Source: Amia ocellicauda (taxonomy: Eukaryota; Chordata; Actinopteri; Amiiformes; Amiidae). Taken from it: 64,000 bases of DNA. The stretch lies in the NCBI RefSeq assembly GCF_036373705.1, contig NC_089857.1, positions 37,334,784 through 37,398,783 of the forward strand, read 5' to 3'. A model generated the notes under the pieces. The model had not been told where the DNA came from. It saw nothing but the letters and a program-made list of their open reading frames with translations, and did no database searches. The position numbers and the translations under genes are program-made. This document shows, in pieces, positions 1-11,833 of the stretch. How positions within the stretch are numbered: position 1 is the stretch's first letter; every line of letters begins with the position of its first letter.

Positions 1-896
1 TTTCCCACACGGCTGCAACTTGAGGAACCTGTAGATGGTCTCCTTCTTGAAGTGGTCCTGTTCCGTGGTGCACTGGACTTTCTCAAGCAGACAGATCAGG
101 TGCAAAATAATGGACAGCGCCTTGCTGAGCTGGGTGGGGTCAGGCAGCGGCTGCAGCTGCTTGACGGCTCTCTCGATCTCCAGCACGCTCTTGCTGAGGA
201 TGCCCATCAAGTCGTCAAAGGAGACCGACGTCCCCAGCAGCCCCTTCGCGCGGTCTTGCAACATGAACGAGAAGAGCTCGGCAAAGGAGAGCAAGCTGCT
301 GGCGGTCATGGGGCTCAGAGGGTCCAGATTGCTCTGCTGCATGTCCAGGGCATATTTCCAAAGATTGATGCACCTCTCGAAGTTGCCAGAGTCAGCGTAG
401 ACCGCTCCTCTGTAGCGAATGTAGTAGGAGGTGTCTGGATGGGAGGGGCCCAGGATCCTCTCTCTGATAAGCAGGGCCTGCATCCTCATCTCGTCTGGGT
501 CTGCAATCAGGTTATCGAGCTCATCTGCACAGTTTACTTCCCTGGCATAATCGTAAGCCATTATCAGCTGCTTTGGCTCTGGCTTATAAAGGATATTGCT
601 GCAGTCACTGTACCGCATGTCCATTGCCCTCTTCCAATATTTCAACGCACCCAGAAGGTCCCTCTTTTTGTCCACAAAAGTGGCACCCAGCAACTCCAGT
701 GCATTGATCCTCTCGGTTCTGTTAGTCTGCTGGTGCTGCGTAAGAAAGTCAACAATGTTCGTATGCCCAGTCACACTGGCCGATAGCAAGGGGGTCATAC
801 TGTAGCCATCTTTCTCCATTTTAGCACCGTACTTCAGCAGCATTTTCATGATGTCCAGGCTCCCCGATTCAGCACAGTCATGCAATGCGGTGTTAC
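1..896 (-). CDS. fem1c: fem1c coding exon 2 (partial, runs off the window)
   Basis: Open throughout in one frame from the acceptor at 896 to the window edge. Recognisable stretches include MAYDYAREVN, LIADPDEMRMQALLIRER, DTSYYIRYRGAVYADSGN and SPMTASSLLSFAELFSFM, typical of FEM1C. Confidence 0.95.
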
Positions 897-3800
897 CTGA
901 TGAACAAGGAAATATTAAAGATCATCAGACTGCTATCTTGGATAAATACTTGGAACGTAGGAATTGTTTTGGGCTAGTTCATAAAATAGGCTAAAATATC
1001 AAAGCAATCTGTACAAGCAGAAAATCTTTGAAGAACATTGTAACATTTAAAACACAGAACAAGAGAGGTCTTATATTTTCTTACTTCACAAACTATGAGA
1101 AAGTAGTATGACAATTGCTTTCGGTCTCACTTAACACCAGACAGGCAAACATTGTTTCAGCAAACAAACTCTACATTTTTGTCACATCTTAAGTAGAAAA
1201 GATTTGCATATTTTTAAAGTCACTTTTCCCATGCATCCCCAGGAAAGTTAATTTTCCATTTAAACAAAAGTGTGAATATCTACATTATTGTAAATTAAGA
1301 AATGTGGTCGAAAGCTCGTAAAGTGCCTGAGACAATACAGTGGTCCTCAATTCACTACTCTGAGGGTAGAAATCCTGGAAGTTTGCCAGCACAGTAGGAT
1401 TGACTTCTGTTCCAAGAAAGCGTTTTTTAGTTTCCTAAAAGACTAAATTGGGGAAGAAACCAACATAAGAAGTATAGGCTTAGAAATAGATTTTAATAAG
1501 TCATAGCAATGCCAAGGATATGCCATGACTCATGTATTCTATTGCTCTAAATGTACGTCTCTAAAACAACATCTCAACACCACCCTGTGACATGGTGTTA
1601 TCACAGGGCAAATCCCAGGGTTCCTGCTTGTCAATGATCAATTCAATGGAGCTGATGAATGCGTTGGTTTTAATAATGTAAATAACAAGGAATAATACTT
1701 GACATGGTGCCGTTTGTTCTCATAGGAAACTAGTATTTTATGGTTTAAAGTCTCTGAATCACTCCATTTAGGGGATTTAAAATGTAATGAATGATTTTCT
1801 TCACTCTTAATACACCCTGCCCCTTCCCACAAAAAACTACAAATGGCTTAAATATGGATAGGAAAGCCTTCCTACTGTAGTTACTATGGTAACTTGGAGC
1901 TCAGTGGCGAGAGGCAGGCGGCTCCCAGGACTGTACAGACCGCTGCAGGTCCTACTGTATAATGGATGGGAGTGAGTGGGTGGATGTCAGGAAGACACTC
2001 TTGTAAAAACAAAAACAAAACTAAAAGCTATATAAATGACTGAGAAGACATCCGACTAATGTATAATTGTATCCTCAGACTGATGAATCAATAGATTAAG
2101 GAGGTATTCATGCATGTTGTGTATAAAGGCATGCAATGTTACGTTCAGGGTTGCGATTTTGTGCATGTATTCTCCAACTTCTTATGAACACCTACAACTC
2201 GGAGATCATAGGAAGCTTTTATTGGGTGATTTTTTTTTTTTTTTTTTATCCTTGTATTTAAAGTTGTGTCTGAGAGTTTGAGGTTTAGTAGTTCACTTGC
2301 AATAAACCTGCATTAAAAAAAAGCATCCAAAGAACACAACTTAAACACAAACCAAGCTTGTGTATTAAATCCTTATTGCAATTAGCTGCTCTAGTACAAA
2401 TGTTGAAGACGTTATACTTGGTTTGATGAATACATACCTGTATAATTTAAGTGCAAAAGTAAAAGTACAGTATACAGTTACTTGAAATGGAGCAATAAAT
2501 CTTCCAAAACACACCATGGAAGTGAATCAGTGATACATCTGTGGTGTCAAAAGAAGTCTGCAGAAAATGCAGAAACCGGGAAGAGATCATTACCCTCCCA
2601 CCCAAACCAAGCAAACAACCATAGACCAAGATCTACTGCACTGTTTAAACAAAAGGAAATAAAAAATAAAAAAAAATTGATTGTGGGGAAAAGTATACAC
2701 CACTTATTTTTAAGATGCGAGATTTTAATTAAACTTTCTGGGATGCAGGGTGTCACAGTGGCAGTACCCTAAAAGTAAACTGGCCAACACATGGCCAAAA
2801 CTGGCAGGGTGTGTGTGTGCCAAATTTGTTGTGCACCTCTCCTCCCTCCCTCCCTCCCTCCCTCTATTTTAAACAGTGTGACCAGATCATAAACTAAATA
2901 AGCATCACAAAATCAACCAACCACTGGCCAATTTATAATGCATCTCCAAATTAAGACTAGAGATGTTCTTGGTATCTTTTTTAAATAACATATTGAGAGA
3001 AAATGGGACAGACCACAAAAGACCCTGGAATTTGTATGTTTTGCTTGGACAAAACTAGCTAAAGCAATTATAAGTACAAAGACAGAACTCAACTGATGGA
3101 AGTGGGCAAACTTGAAGTAACGCACATAACTTAAACTCCAGAAAGCATTTTAACAGTTTTGAGGTAACTGGCAATTTCATGTTACATTAAGGCGGCTTAC
3201 AATGACTTCATGAGATATACAGATTACACCACCACTGCAGTATACAGTTATATGGAGTACACATTGAAGATCAATTTCTGACAGTAATGTATTGAATGGC
3301 ACTATCATTTATATTGAGGAACTTTCTATATACTATAGTTAAAACCTTTACATGAACAAACTGAAATTAGGCTACACTTTTCCAACTGATTGGGGTGGCA
3401 AAAAACTATTGTCCGATTAAAAACGATAAGTCCCTCATTATTACCAACTGATGGATTTATAAAATTGAGATCCATTTATTTCATTTAGTGGAACTGAAAA
3501 CAGGATGTTCTTTCGTAAAATGTTAGAAGCACATAAGCATCCTCTCCCAAAATCACTATTGTAATTTTGACAAAACTGCCCAAGCTAAACCAATATAAAG
3601 TGTATGACAAGCACAGCAGCAGGAATGTGATGTGGAGATCCTGTGTAGGCTGGCTCATGCCATAGGACGTGCGGTCTAGGTATAACAATATAAAACACAC
3701 ATGGGCCAGACTGCACGTATGACCGGTCGCCTACAGTTTCCCCAATAAATCTGCCAAAAACACCACATTCAAAATTAAGTAACTTTTTGTTCAGGCCTAA

Positions 3801-4605
3801 CTCATTCTAGCTATCTGTCAGTCGTGGTATTACTCCGGGTAGGTGCACCTGTACTGACAGTAATGCATCGTTAAACACATTAACTGAAAACCATGTACAC
3901 AGGTTAAGCCTTTGAAATATAAAGTGTATACGTGTGGTTTTGTGGCCGTGAAATGCCACGGAGGTCGACTCCCCATTCCTGCCGGGTTACTCATGCTGCC
4001 CCGGGGGTAACACGTCATGTGCCAATCCCTGCGAAAACAGCTGTCCCGTTTATGGACTTACCTTTTACGCTTTTCCTATTGACATCGGCCCCTTTCTCCA
4101 AGAGGTACTGAGCGATTTCCTTGTGTCCCTTATAACAAGAGATCATAAGGCACGTATGACCGTGTCGATTCGCCACCTCCAGGTCGGCCTTGTGCTCCAC
4201 CAGGTACTTCACGATGTCCAGGTGCCCGTCGAAGCACGCCGCCCTCAGGGGGGTCGAGTTGGTCAGGGTGGTGTTGTTCACGGAGGCGCCGTGGCCCAGC
4301 AGGGACTGCACCACCTTCAGGTGCCCGGCCGCCGAGGCCGCCCACAGCGGCGGAGCCCCCTCGATGGTCTCTCCGTCGAAATTGACCGAGCCGCCGACCT
4401 CGACCGGGGCAGAGCAGCACTCCAGCAGGTACTCCACCAGGTCCAGATGCCCGTATCTCGCTGCCATCAACAGCGGGGTGGCGCCATTGGTCTTCTCGGC
4501 CATCAGCTTGGTAACTTCATTTCCAGCTTTGTTCTCCAGGAGCTTCTGCAGCAGCCGGAGCTTCCCGTCCCGGGCTGCGTTGAACACCGCCGTCTTTAGA
4601 TCCAT
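1..4605 (-). CDS. fem1c: fem1c, CUL2 E3 ligase substrate receptor (5' part of coding span, 2 exons)
   Basis: FEM1C recruits proteins with C-terminal arginine-type degrons to the CUL2-Elongin B/C ubiquitin ligase. Exon 1 (4062-4605) encodes 181 codons of ankyrin repeats starting MDLKTAVFNAARDGK. Exon 2 (1-896) continues in frame through the last ankyrin repeats and the helical TPR-like middle region (FKKETIYRFLK at the window edge). 480 codons are present; the human protein is about 617, so the C-terminal ankyrin repeats and VHL-box-like end lie beyond position 1. Asp77 (in NFDGE) and Asp126 (in CFDGH), which contact the degron in human FEM1C, are conserved. The start has the FEM1C N-terminus rather than that of FEM1B. 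The splice junction (donor gtaagt at 4061, acceptor ag at 898-897) restores KSVKGNTALHDC. No frameshift is seen. Confidence 0.96.
897..4061 (-). other. fem1c: fem1c intron 1
   Basis: A GT-AG intron of 3,165 bases, AT-rich. It holds a short T run near 2230, a CCCT-type microsatellite at 2837-2865, and nothing recognisable as coding. Confidence 0.9.
2837..2865. repeat. (CCCT)n microsatellite
   Basis: About seven tandem copies of CCCT inside fem1c intron 1. Confidence 0.85.
4062..4605 (-). CDS. fem1c: fem1c coding exon 1
   Basis: ATG at 4605-4603; ends in phase 1 before a gtaagt donor. It encodes ankyrin repeats including NGATPLLMAARYGH and NSTPLRAACFDGH. A 5' untranslated exon further upstream is likely, as in other vertebrates, but is not defined here. 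Confidence 0.96.
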
Positions 4606-5220
4606 TAATCCCGCAGAGGAAGATCCAATCTAGGCGTTTTTATATTCACCAAATAAGCCCTCCGTGCGTTTGAGCACGGTGCGTTACAACCCACGTAATC
4701 AATCCAGCGCCGTCCTTTCACTTCAAAGCCCGCTTTAATAACTCCATTCACAGCACGGGCGCCCGTCCTGTCACTGTCTTCTATCGTTTCTCTCGTTTTT
4801 TCCCCAGGGGGTAGGTTACAAACTCCCGCCGCACATCAGGCACACTCTCCCCGCTTCCTTTGTCTTGACTTCTCTGTTCTGGGTCGCTGAGGATTACTCT
4901 CCGACGTCGCTTTCCATGCCAACATCAAACAGCTCCCCTGGACCGGATTCGAGATTTGGCCCCGACATCGTCCCGTAGTCTCCCCTGGCCACCGCGCTCC
5001 AATCAATATATGTTAAAGAACGAGGAGAAAGCAATGACATCCAATGTGTTTGTTGTCCTCTAATTGAACGTGGGCCAGACGGCAACTCACTGGGTAGCTG
5101 CAGCCTCCTCCGCTGCGGGTTTCCTGTGTGTTTCCAGCAAGACAAATGACGTCTGAAAGACTTCAGTCTTTCGAAATGTCTGACTGCGGCCGCGCTGCTC
5201 GGGGCTCCAGCGATCACAGT
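4606..5220 (-). promoter_or_regulatory. fem1c: fem1c 5' flank / promoter-proximal region
   Basis: GC- and CpG-richer than its surroundings, directly upstream of the fem1c start codon. A TATAAAAA-like motif (minus strand, near 4640) is present but is so close to the ATG that it may not be the core promoter. A 107-codon open frame (5217-4894) shows no recognisable protein and is not called. The transcription start is not defined. Confidence 0.5.
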
Positions 5221-5437
5221 CCCTCTCCAGTGTAGATGGATGAATCAATGGGCAACAAACACTATCAGCGGTGTATTTTACGTGTTCATTGGGAGGTGTT
5301 TTTAATGAAAGCTAATCACCTCCCATTAGCAGTGCTCCGCAGCGACTGAATACACACGCTGACATTACTATTAAATAGGAATTGGCAACCGGGCACCCCC
5401 TAAAAAAGAGCGCTGTAGCTTTATTGGCAGGGAGATG

Positions 5438-5533
5438 AACCAATCAGCGGTCGGGGTCGTCAGTGCGTGAGCCAATCAGCGATCTGGGTTGACAGTGGGT
5501 GAGCCAATCAGCGGTCTGGGTTGTCAGAGCATG
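5438..5533. repeat. Three 32-bp tandem repeats, each with a CCAAT box
   Basis: Units at about 5438-5469, 5470-5501 and 5502-5533 share CCAATCAGCGxTCxGGG. CCAAT starts at 5440, 5472 and 5504, exactly 32 bases apart. A fourth, inverted CCAAT (ATTGG, 5423-5427) lies next to the array. It sits about 830-930 bases upstream of the fem1c start codon. CCAAT pairs at this spacing are a known NF-Y promoter arrangement, so a regulatory role is plausible but inferred. Confidence 0.75.
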
Positions 5534-8500
5534 ACGCTTCATAAGAGGGAATCAGGATCCCATGTTACAGTAAGTTTCAGACCAGGATGAATTGCTGTTT
5601 TATTTATTGATATAAAAAAATGTAGGATTTCCCTATCAGCAGTATATGTATTCAGTTAATTTACGCACAACGGTAACTTTAGTATTGTTATACTAGTATT
5701 AGTAGTAATAGTACTAAGAAGAGAATAAGCTAGTTGACATATTGACAAGTTAATGATGAATAAACAGATAAATGTAAGTTTATTTAGATCCATAAACGTG
5801 TTATTATTACTCTTAATAATTATAATAATAATAACAACAACAGTAATGCAAAATATGTATTAACGAATTTCTTTATATAGAAAATCAGTCGACTGTCTAG
5901 AGCAGAAGATAATCTACAATGTATCCCTGTAGCATTTTGTATTATTAAGAACAAATGCAATGTATAGTATTAGTAGCTCGAATACACCCAGTCTGTATTT
6001 GCTGTGTGTGTGAAATGCTTATATCTGAGATCACGCAGTTTCAATGCAGTGTCTGCTGCTGCACAGAAGCTGCCCACGCATTCTGGAGATAACACGACGC
6101 AGTTATAACAGACAGCTCCACCTGAACAGATACAATCACACAGTGTCGGTGTCGTGAGGTGTTGACACAGTACAGATAATGATAAGATTACTTAAATGCA
6201 TCATAACAATATTCATGATGATAAAATCACGAACAACACATGTTTTTGGAATCATGACTAAATACCATCTGCATCGCATGGAGGTTTTGTGTTTCTTTTG
6301 TTTTTCCTGAGACACCTGCACTTTTAAATGTACTAAAACCACTATATTTATTTTATAAACGTAAGGTAAGGCTTGACATTTGAAACAACTAGTGTTGAGC
6401 ACTTTATCTATGGCCTATAGCTTTAAAGGAATTTCTGAAATTGTACTCTAGCACCATACACTTCTAGATTGTGCCTCTGTAGAAAACCATCTCCTGTGAA
6501 CCCTGGTCTTGGAGGGTCACACAGAGTCTTTACATGTTTTCCTCCACCTCATTAATTGTTTTATTAACCCATTTGTTTGCTACATTAAACCAAAAAGGCA
6601 TGGATTCCGAGTTGGGAGCAGGTGGGGACGTAAAGAGATGTCCAAAACTGCACCACTGATTTAAAGCAATCATTATCATATGCATAAGTCAGAGATGCAT
6701 CCTTGCTTTGCACTGTTATTAGAAACTATAGCCCAAGTCATAGAATTATTCATAGTACTACAGTATTTTAAAAATATTTTAAAATGACATTTTCGAGGTA
6801 CAGTCTTTTCTTTTCTTCCCCACAGTCTTAATAAAATGTCATATTATGCATTATTGTATGCATATAACCACAGTAAAAATATGAATATGCTCAGTCTCAG
6901 CCCACACCATGACCTCTGTTAATGAACTCGGTTGAGATTCTGTACTGCCAGCATTGAAACATCTGAAAATTATCTATCAGTTTATTTCAAATTTTAAATT
7001 GTGTGATCAGAAGTACTGAGTATAGCCTGTACAGAATACATCCTCTGTTTCTATGGTAACCGCTTCTCTACAACGATGTCAGTATTGACACTTTTATGAG
7101 AAATTGATAAATACAGCTCCTGAAATGTGGCCCTCTGGGCAGTTAGGTGGACGATGATTGTGCTGTGCGTCTTTACTAAGTGCAGGTTTCGGCTGATAGC
7201 TGTTTGTAAAACATGTTGTCCATTATAGTCAGTTTACATTGATAGGAACATTGAAGCCTTGACCCCCACACTAAACTCAAATACCAAATGTGTTTCTCAA
7301 TGGCATCTACCCTATTGAAAACCTCTATCGGGAATGGGTTTTGAATTTGCCATTGGTGAGTTGGTTGATATTTTGAGTTAACATATTTCAATAATTGGAT
7401 CAAAACTAAGATGAATCTGTGCCAATGAATTTACTTATGTCATTTTGATTTGACCAGTCTACTTTTGTTGATGTTTTCAGGAAATATAATAGTACAAAAT
7501 AACTTCTTTAACTTAAATAGATATAGATATAAATGATATTAAATCAAACAACAACAACATAATTGAGTTTTTGTTGTGGATGGCTTTTGTTGTGTGTAAT
7601 CTCCCAGTGCCTATGACTGCAGGAAGGATCATGCTGCTAATTTTCTATGATCTCCATCTTACAAATTACAGTACTATTTTAGATATTTGTCACATTTTAT
7701 CATTATGTTTTTTCAGTGTAATGCATTTTATACAAACATATTTACATAAATTATACATTATTAATGTGCATGCCAGTTTTATTAATCCAGCTAAGCCAAT
7801 ATCTTAAAAATATTGTATAATTATTCAGTGGTTAAAATGGAAATTGGTAAAAAAAAAATAAAAAAAAACTGTTAAAAATAAGGCTAATGTTGCTCATATG
7901 GTGAAAATATCTGTTATTTGTTTCCAAGTTTATTGAGGCTTGTTTGGAAAATAAATTGACTTGGCATCTATCTAGGCACCACCTAGTGTGCAAATTAAAG
8001 CTCACAAAACAAAGCAATACCCTTGGGCAAATACTTTCAGAGGGCTGAAGACTGGTTTGATTTATTTCATGTTGATTGAAAACAGAACAAAAGTTGTTTC
8101 TAATAAAGGGAAGCTGTGGATTTTTTTAAAACTTAACGTCTGTTGGTTGTATACATGGTAACAAACTTGCTGTGTATAACTATCTGGTTTTGGTGACATT
8201 TAAATATTGAACAACTTCATCAAATACACACATAGGCTATGCTATACATAGTCAATGTTGAAAGTGATGAGAAGATGGGTGGAACCGTACCCTGAGGTGT
8301 GGTCTTATGCATATACATGTCAAGACACACCTGTCTCAGCTCCACTTAAATGCCTGAAAGCCACATTCCAAAACTGAAAATGACAAAGGTTATGCATGCA
8401 TTTATTCTGCACCTTCCTGTGAAACCAAAAGCAGCTCAAAATATCCTGAACGGCCTTTCCTTTACATAAATCTGTATAATGATTCAATATTATTTGTCTG

Positions 8501-8603
8501 CAATAATGGGTTACATCAAAAAGGCAGAAATGATCCATTATTTGCAGATGAGATGATGAACAAGATTGGCAAGCACCCAGAATAATCAATGGTGCAGCTG
8601 CAG
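5534..8603. other. Intergenic AT-rich sequence, nothing recognised
   Basis: Between the fem1c promoter and the first interspersed repeat. Only short open frames and simple AT-rich stretches; no match to ticam2 or any family I recognise. Confidence 0.6.
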
Positions 8604-8720
8604 TAAGAACATAAGAAAGTTTACAAATGAGAGGAGGCCATTCGACCCATCGTGCTCGTTTGATGTCCATTAATATCTAAGTGATCCAAGGATCCTATCC
8701 AGTCTAATTATCCAGTAACT
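8604..8720 (+). repeat. Interspersed repeat copy 1 (GAGGAGGCCATT family)
   Basis: Starts AAGAACATAAGAAAGTTTAC and continues with GAGGAGGCCATTCGACCC and GTCCATTAATA. A second, longer copy lies at 57412-57600 in the same orientation. I recognise the pattern as an old dispersed fish repeat but cannot name the family with certainty. Confidence 0.7.
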
Positions 8721-9207
8721 AATGTATCTTTAAAATAGGCTTTCAAAGGAGGTGCTGGGATTGGCCCCGGAGATCTGTGCATTGGAGGGGAATCAGACTG
8801 GAGCATGGATAGGGTGGCAGATGTCAGCAAGTTGATGATAGGCAGACCGCGGTGTCAGATTCCTCGGCTGTCAGGACCGCCAGTGTGAGCACAAGGTACA
8901 GGGAATTAAACAAACTAGAAGGCCAACTTTCATTTTACAGAACATGAAAACCAATCCCATTTAAGAGAAGCAGTACGATTATACATTTTATTTAGAGAGT
9001 TAATTGATTATATTCGGCAGTTACTGTGTTCTGCATTACAAGTATTTCAAGCTGTTATTTTATACTTTCCTGGTATCCTCAGTCATGTATATATGAAGAT
9101 GTTTCTATTAACTACCCACATACAACTACGAAGCTTAGCCGAGTACCACCGCTTGAAAACCACAATCTCTTGCCTGACCAGAGAAAGCACTTCTATTTCT
9201 TATATAC

Positions 9208-9209
<2 letters not shown>

Positions 9210-9251
<42 letters not shown>

Positions 9252-9260
9252 CATACATAC
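9210..9260. repeat. (AT)n-(ATAC)n microsatellite
   Basis: About 18 AT units followed by ATAC units, directly before a decayed Tc1 terminus. Confidence 0.9.
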
Positions 9261-9261
9261 A

Positions 9262-9620
9262 CAGTGCCTTGCACAAATATTCACTACTCTGTAAAATATC
9301 CACATTTTGTTGCCACCCGAGTTTGCAATCCTACAACTTTCAACTAGGATTTTATATTTATAATCAGTTCAGGTGCAAAAGATTAGTTTGAAAGGTTACA
9401 AAATGTGTGTTATGGTATGGTCTGTCCCTCTGTGTAATCCAGTTGGTTTGTTTAAGTTAGTTAATTCACAGTGCCATGCTGGATTTAAGTTACCTTTCAA
9501 ACTGGACATCCCTAGGTGACAATGGAATAGCAGAATCAAACCGATACGTTGTCATCCAGGTTAGAAGAGCTTTGCATCCCAGGTGATACAGATGTTACAC
9601 ACTCTGATGTGGTTGAAAAG
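9262..9620. mobile_element. Decayed Tc1/mariner terminal fragment
   Basis: Begins CAGTGCCTTGCACAAATATT, followed by CCACATTTTGTTG, the familiar terminal repeat of a fish Tc1-like family. The following 350 bases resemble the non-coding 5' part of such elements. No transposase and no second end are visible, so this is a remnant; the right boundary is approximate. Confidence 0.6.
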
Positions 9621-11833
9621 TTGGAATATTTTGCTCAGATATCCCCAGTTCCTAAAAATAAAAAATGTAGTTTTCAAACAAAAATACATAATAGAAATAA
9701 AGGTAATGGTAGATCTTGAAAACATTAAAAACTGACTGATGTGTTGTCATGGTAATAAAATGTGCTCTAAATGCGTGGGTGGGCGAAGCTTTCTTTTATC
9801 TAAAAGAGGGATACCAAGCTATTTTCCTCTCTGTTAAATCAAAGCACAGTAGGTACAGACCTTCATAAAATAGCATTGTCACACATCTGCCTATTTAACA
9901 AATATTGACATAACAAGTAATCCTATAGTACAAGATTTCTGATTCTTATCAATCATGAGAAAAGCAAGTAAAAAAGGCAAGAAAAGCTAGACATAAAGGT
10001 ATGTACAATGAATAGCATTTAGAGGTTTTAAATAAAATACGTCTTGCTCTTATATTTCCTTGTCATTATGCCTAAAGACAAAGCTTGTTTACTTGTTATT
10101 GTATGATCTCAGAAGTTCCAGTCTGTTTTATAAACCAACCCCACCAATCTCATATTACACACACAACACTTGTCTGTGGTTATTAGTTTGCAATTTGCTC
10201 ATATGTTTTGTTTCTGCCCAATGGAAACCTGCCATATGGTACTGGGTTTGATTGCTGGGTGGGTCAAAATTTAGTTTAGTTTGGCCTCAGATTGTTATTT
10301 GACATTTATTTCTAAATAAGCCAGTAAAAACATGGTGTAAAAAATGCACTGGTGATGGGGACACATTCCAGTGTTGTACAGGCTGTATTGAATGAGTGGT
10401 GGACCCTGGAGCATTATAGGATCATGACATTGACGCAGGAAGATATTTGGTGTCCACAGACTTATGTCAAGACAATACATTTCATTTGATTGTATTTTAT
10501 CAAATAAGTCATATTAGTGCCAACAACATTGAAGTGCATATTGAAGATGTTTTCTATGAAAAGCTTAGACACAGATGTGTTTAAGGTAGTATATTACGCA
10601 TTACAGACACATGAGTATGCAGTTGCAAGAACAAGAAAGGCAAGAATTACCTGATGTCTTGTAACATTTTTGTCTTAACAAAATCCTATTGTTTACCTTC
10701 ACTCCTCCAAAGGGGTGCCATGGGGAACTGGGTTTGTGAGATCTGCAAATCCTGTGACCAGCTGTAGGCACATATATTATACAATTTTATTCACATCTGT
10801 AAAAGTCTGTAAAAGGTTTAGGAAGCAGAAATTCAAATCTAAGGATCTCATGCAATTCTCTGAAAAAAATATGTATATTTAGTTTCTGATTTTCATAAAT
10901 TGAGGGTATTTACAATAATCTTAAGGGAAGACTTTGATTGTGTAGATCTGCAAAAAAACTAAACATCGAAACTAACACAAGCAGCTGAAGTGGGCTCTAC
11001 AGATTTCAGAAACCAAAGCTATCTAGTATTAAAAGGCATTCATTAAATAATGTAGGTAAAAAAATAGGTTTTGAAAAAATGCAATTTTCATTATTGAACA
11101 AAGACTTCACCGAGGATTTCTGAACCGTTTAACATTTAAGTAATGAAAAATATATATAACTATGAACGTCCTCTGGAGTAAAAGGACATAAAAAGATGTC
11201 AACATAATTCAGATTATACACGGTTCATACAAGTATTTAAGTGAGAATATGTAATTAATGGGCTACAAAAAAACTATGACATCAGCTCATTTCCCCCACA
11301 CAAGTCAGAATCTACTCGTATAAAAATAAAAACCGAACACACAGAAAACCACAGGATGCAGTGCGCACAGTATGCTAGCTAGACCATTTAAAACGGAGTT
11401 AACAAATGTACATCAAATACTAACCCTTTAATATAGCACCCCCTTGTGTTAAAGAATAAACTACACCCTAAAGCTTTCACAAACTAAAAGTAAATTGGTT
11501 ATGTTAAAATCTCAATATTTAAAAATACAAATTCTGTTATTTACAAATGTATGTAATTAAAGGAGCATAGAAATGTTATCAAGAACCATTGAACCAATGT
11601 TACTGGGAACATTAACCATCACAAAAAGGGACTAAACAGATGAGTCAAAACCTAACATTGAAATTCCTTCAGTATTAATGATCTGGAAGAAGGTATATCA
11701 AATTAGGAAATGATATATGTATAGTGAAAAAAGTATTCTGGATCAAGACCCCATCATACTAATTAACACTAGTTTATCTAGGAATGAAGGTCTATATTTT
11801 CATGTCCTGCCATACATTTGCCTCTGGTGTATA
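9621..11833. other. Intergenic AT-rich sequence, nothing recognised
   Basis: No convincing coding region, RNA gene or named repeat seen between the Tc1 remnant and the DD36E element. Confidence 0.55.

Noticed and set aside
52..786. 244-codon plus-strand open frame
   Set aside because: Antisense shadow of fem1c exon 2, which matches FEM1C on the minus strand over its whole length.
4123..4633. Plus-strand open frames of 147-158 codons opposite fem1c exon 1
   Set aside because: Antisense shadows of the ankyrin-repeat coding frame.
4894..5217. 107-codon minus-strand open frame upstream of fem1c
   Set aside because: GC-rich 5' flank; low-complexity composition and no recognisable family. Likely chance.
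5290..5325. Inverted repeat TGGGAGGTG / CACCTCCCA near the fem1c promoter
   Set aside because: Only 9-bp arms with an 18-base loop, which is expected by chance at this scale.
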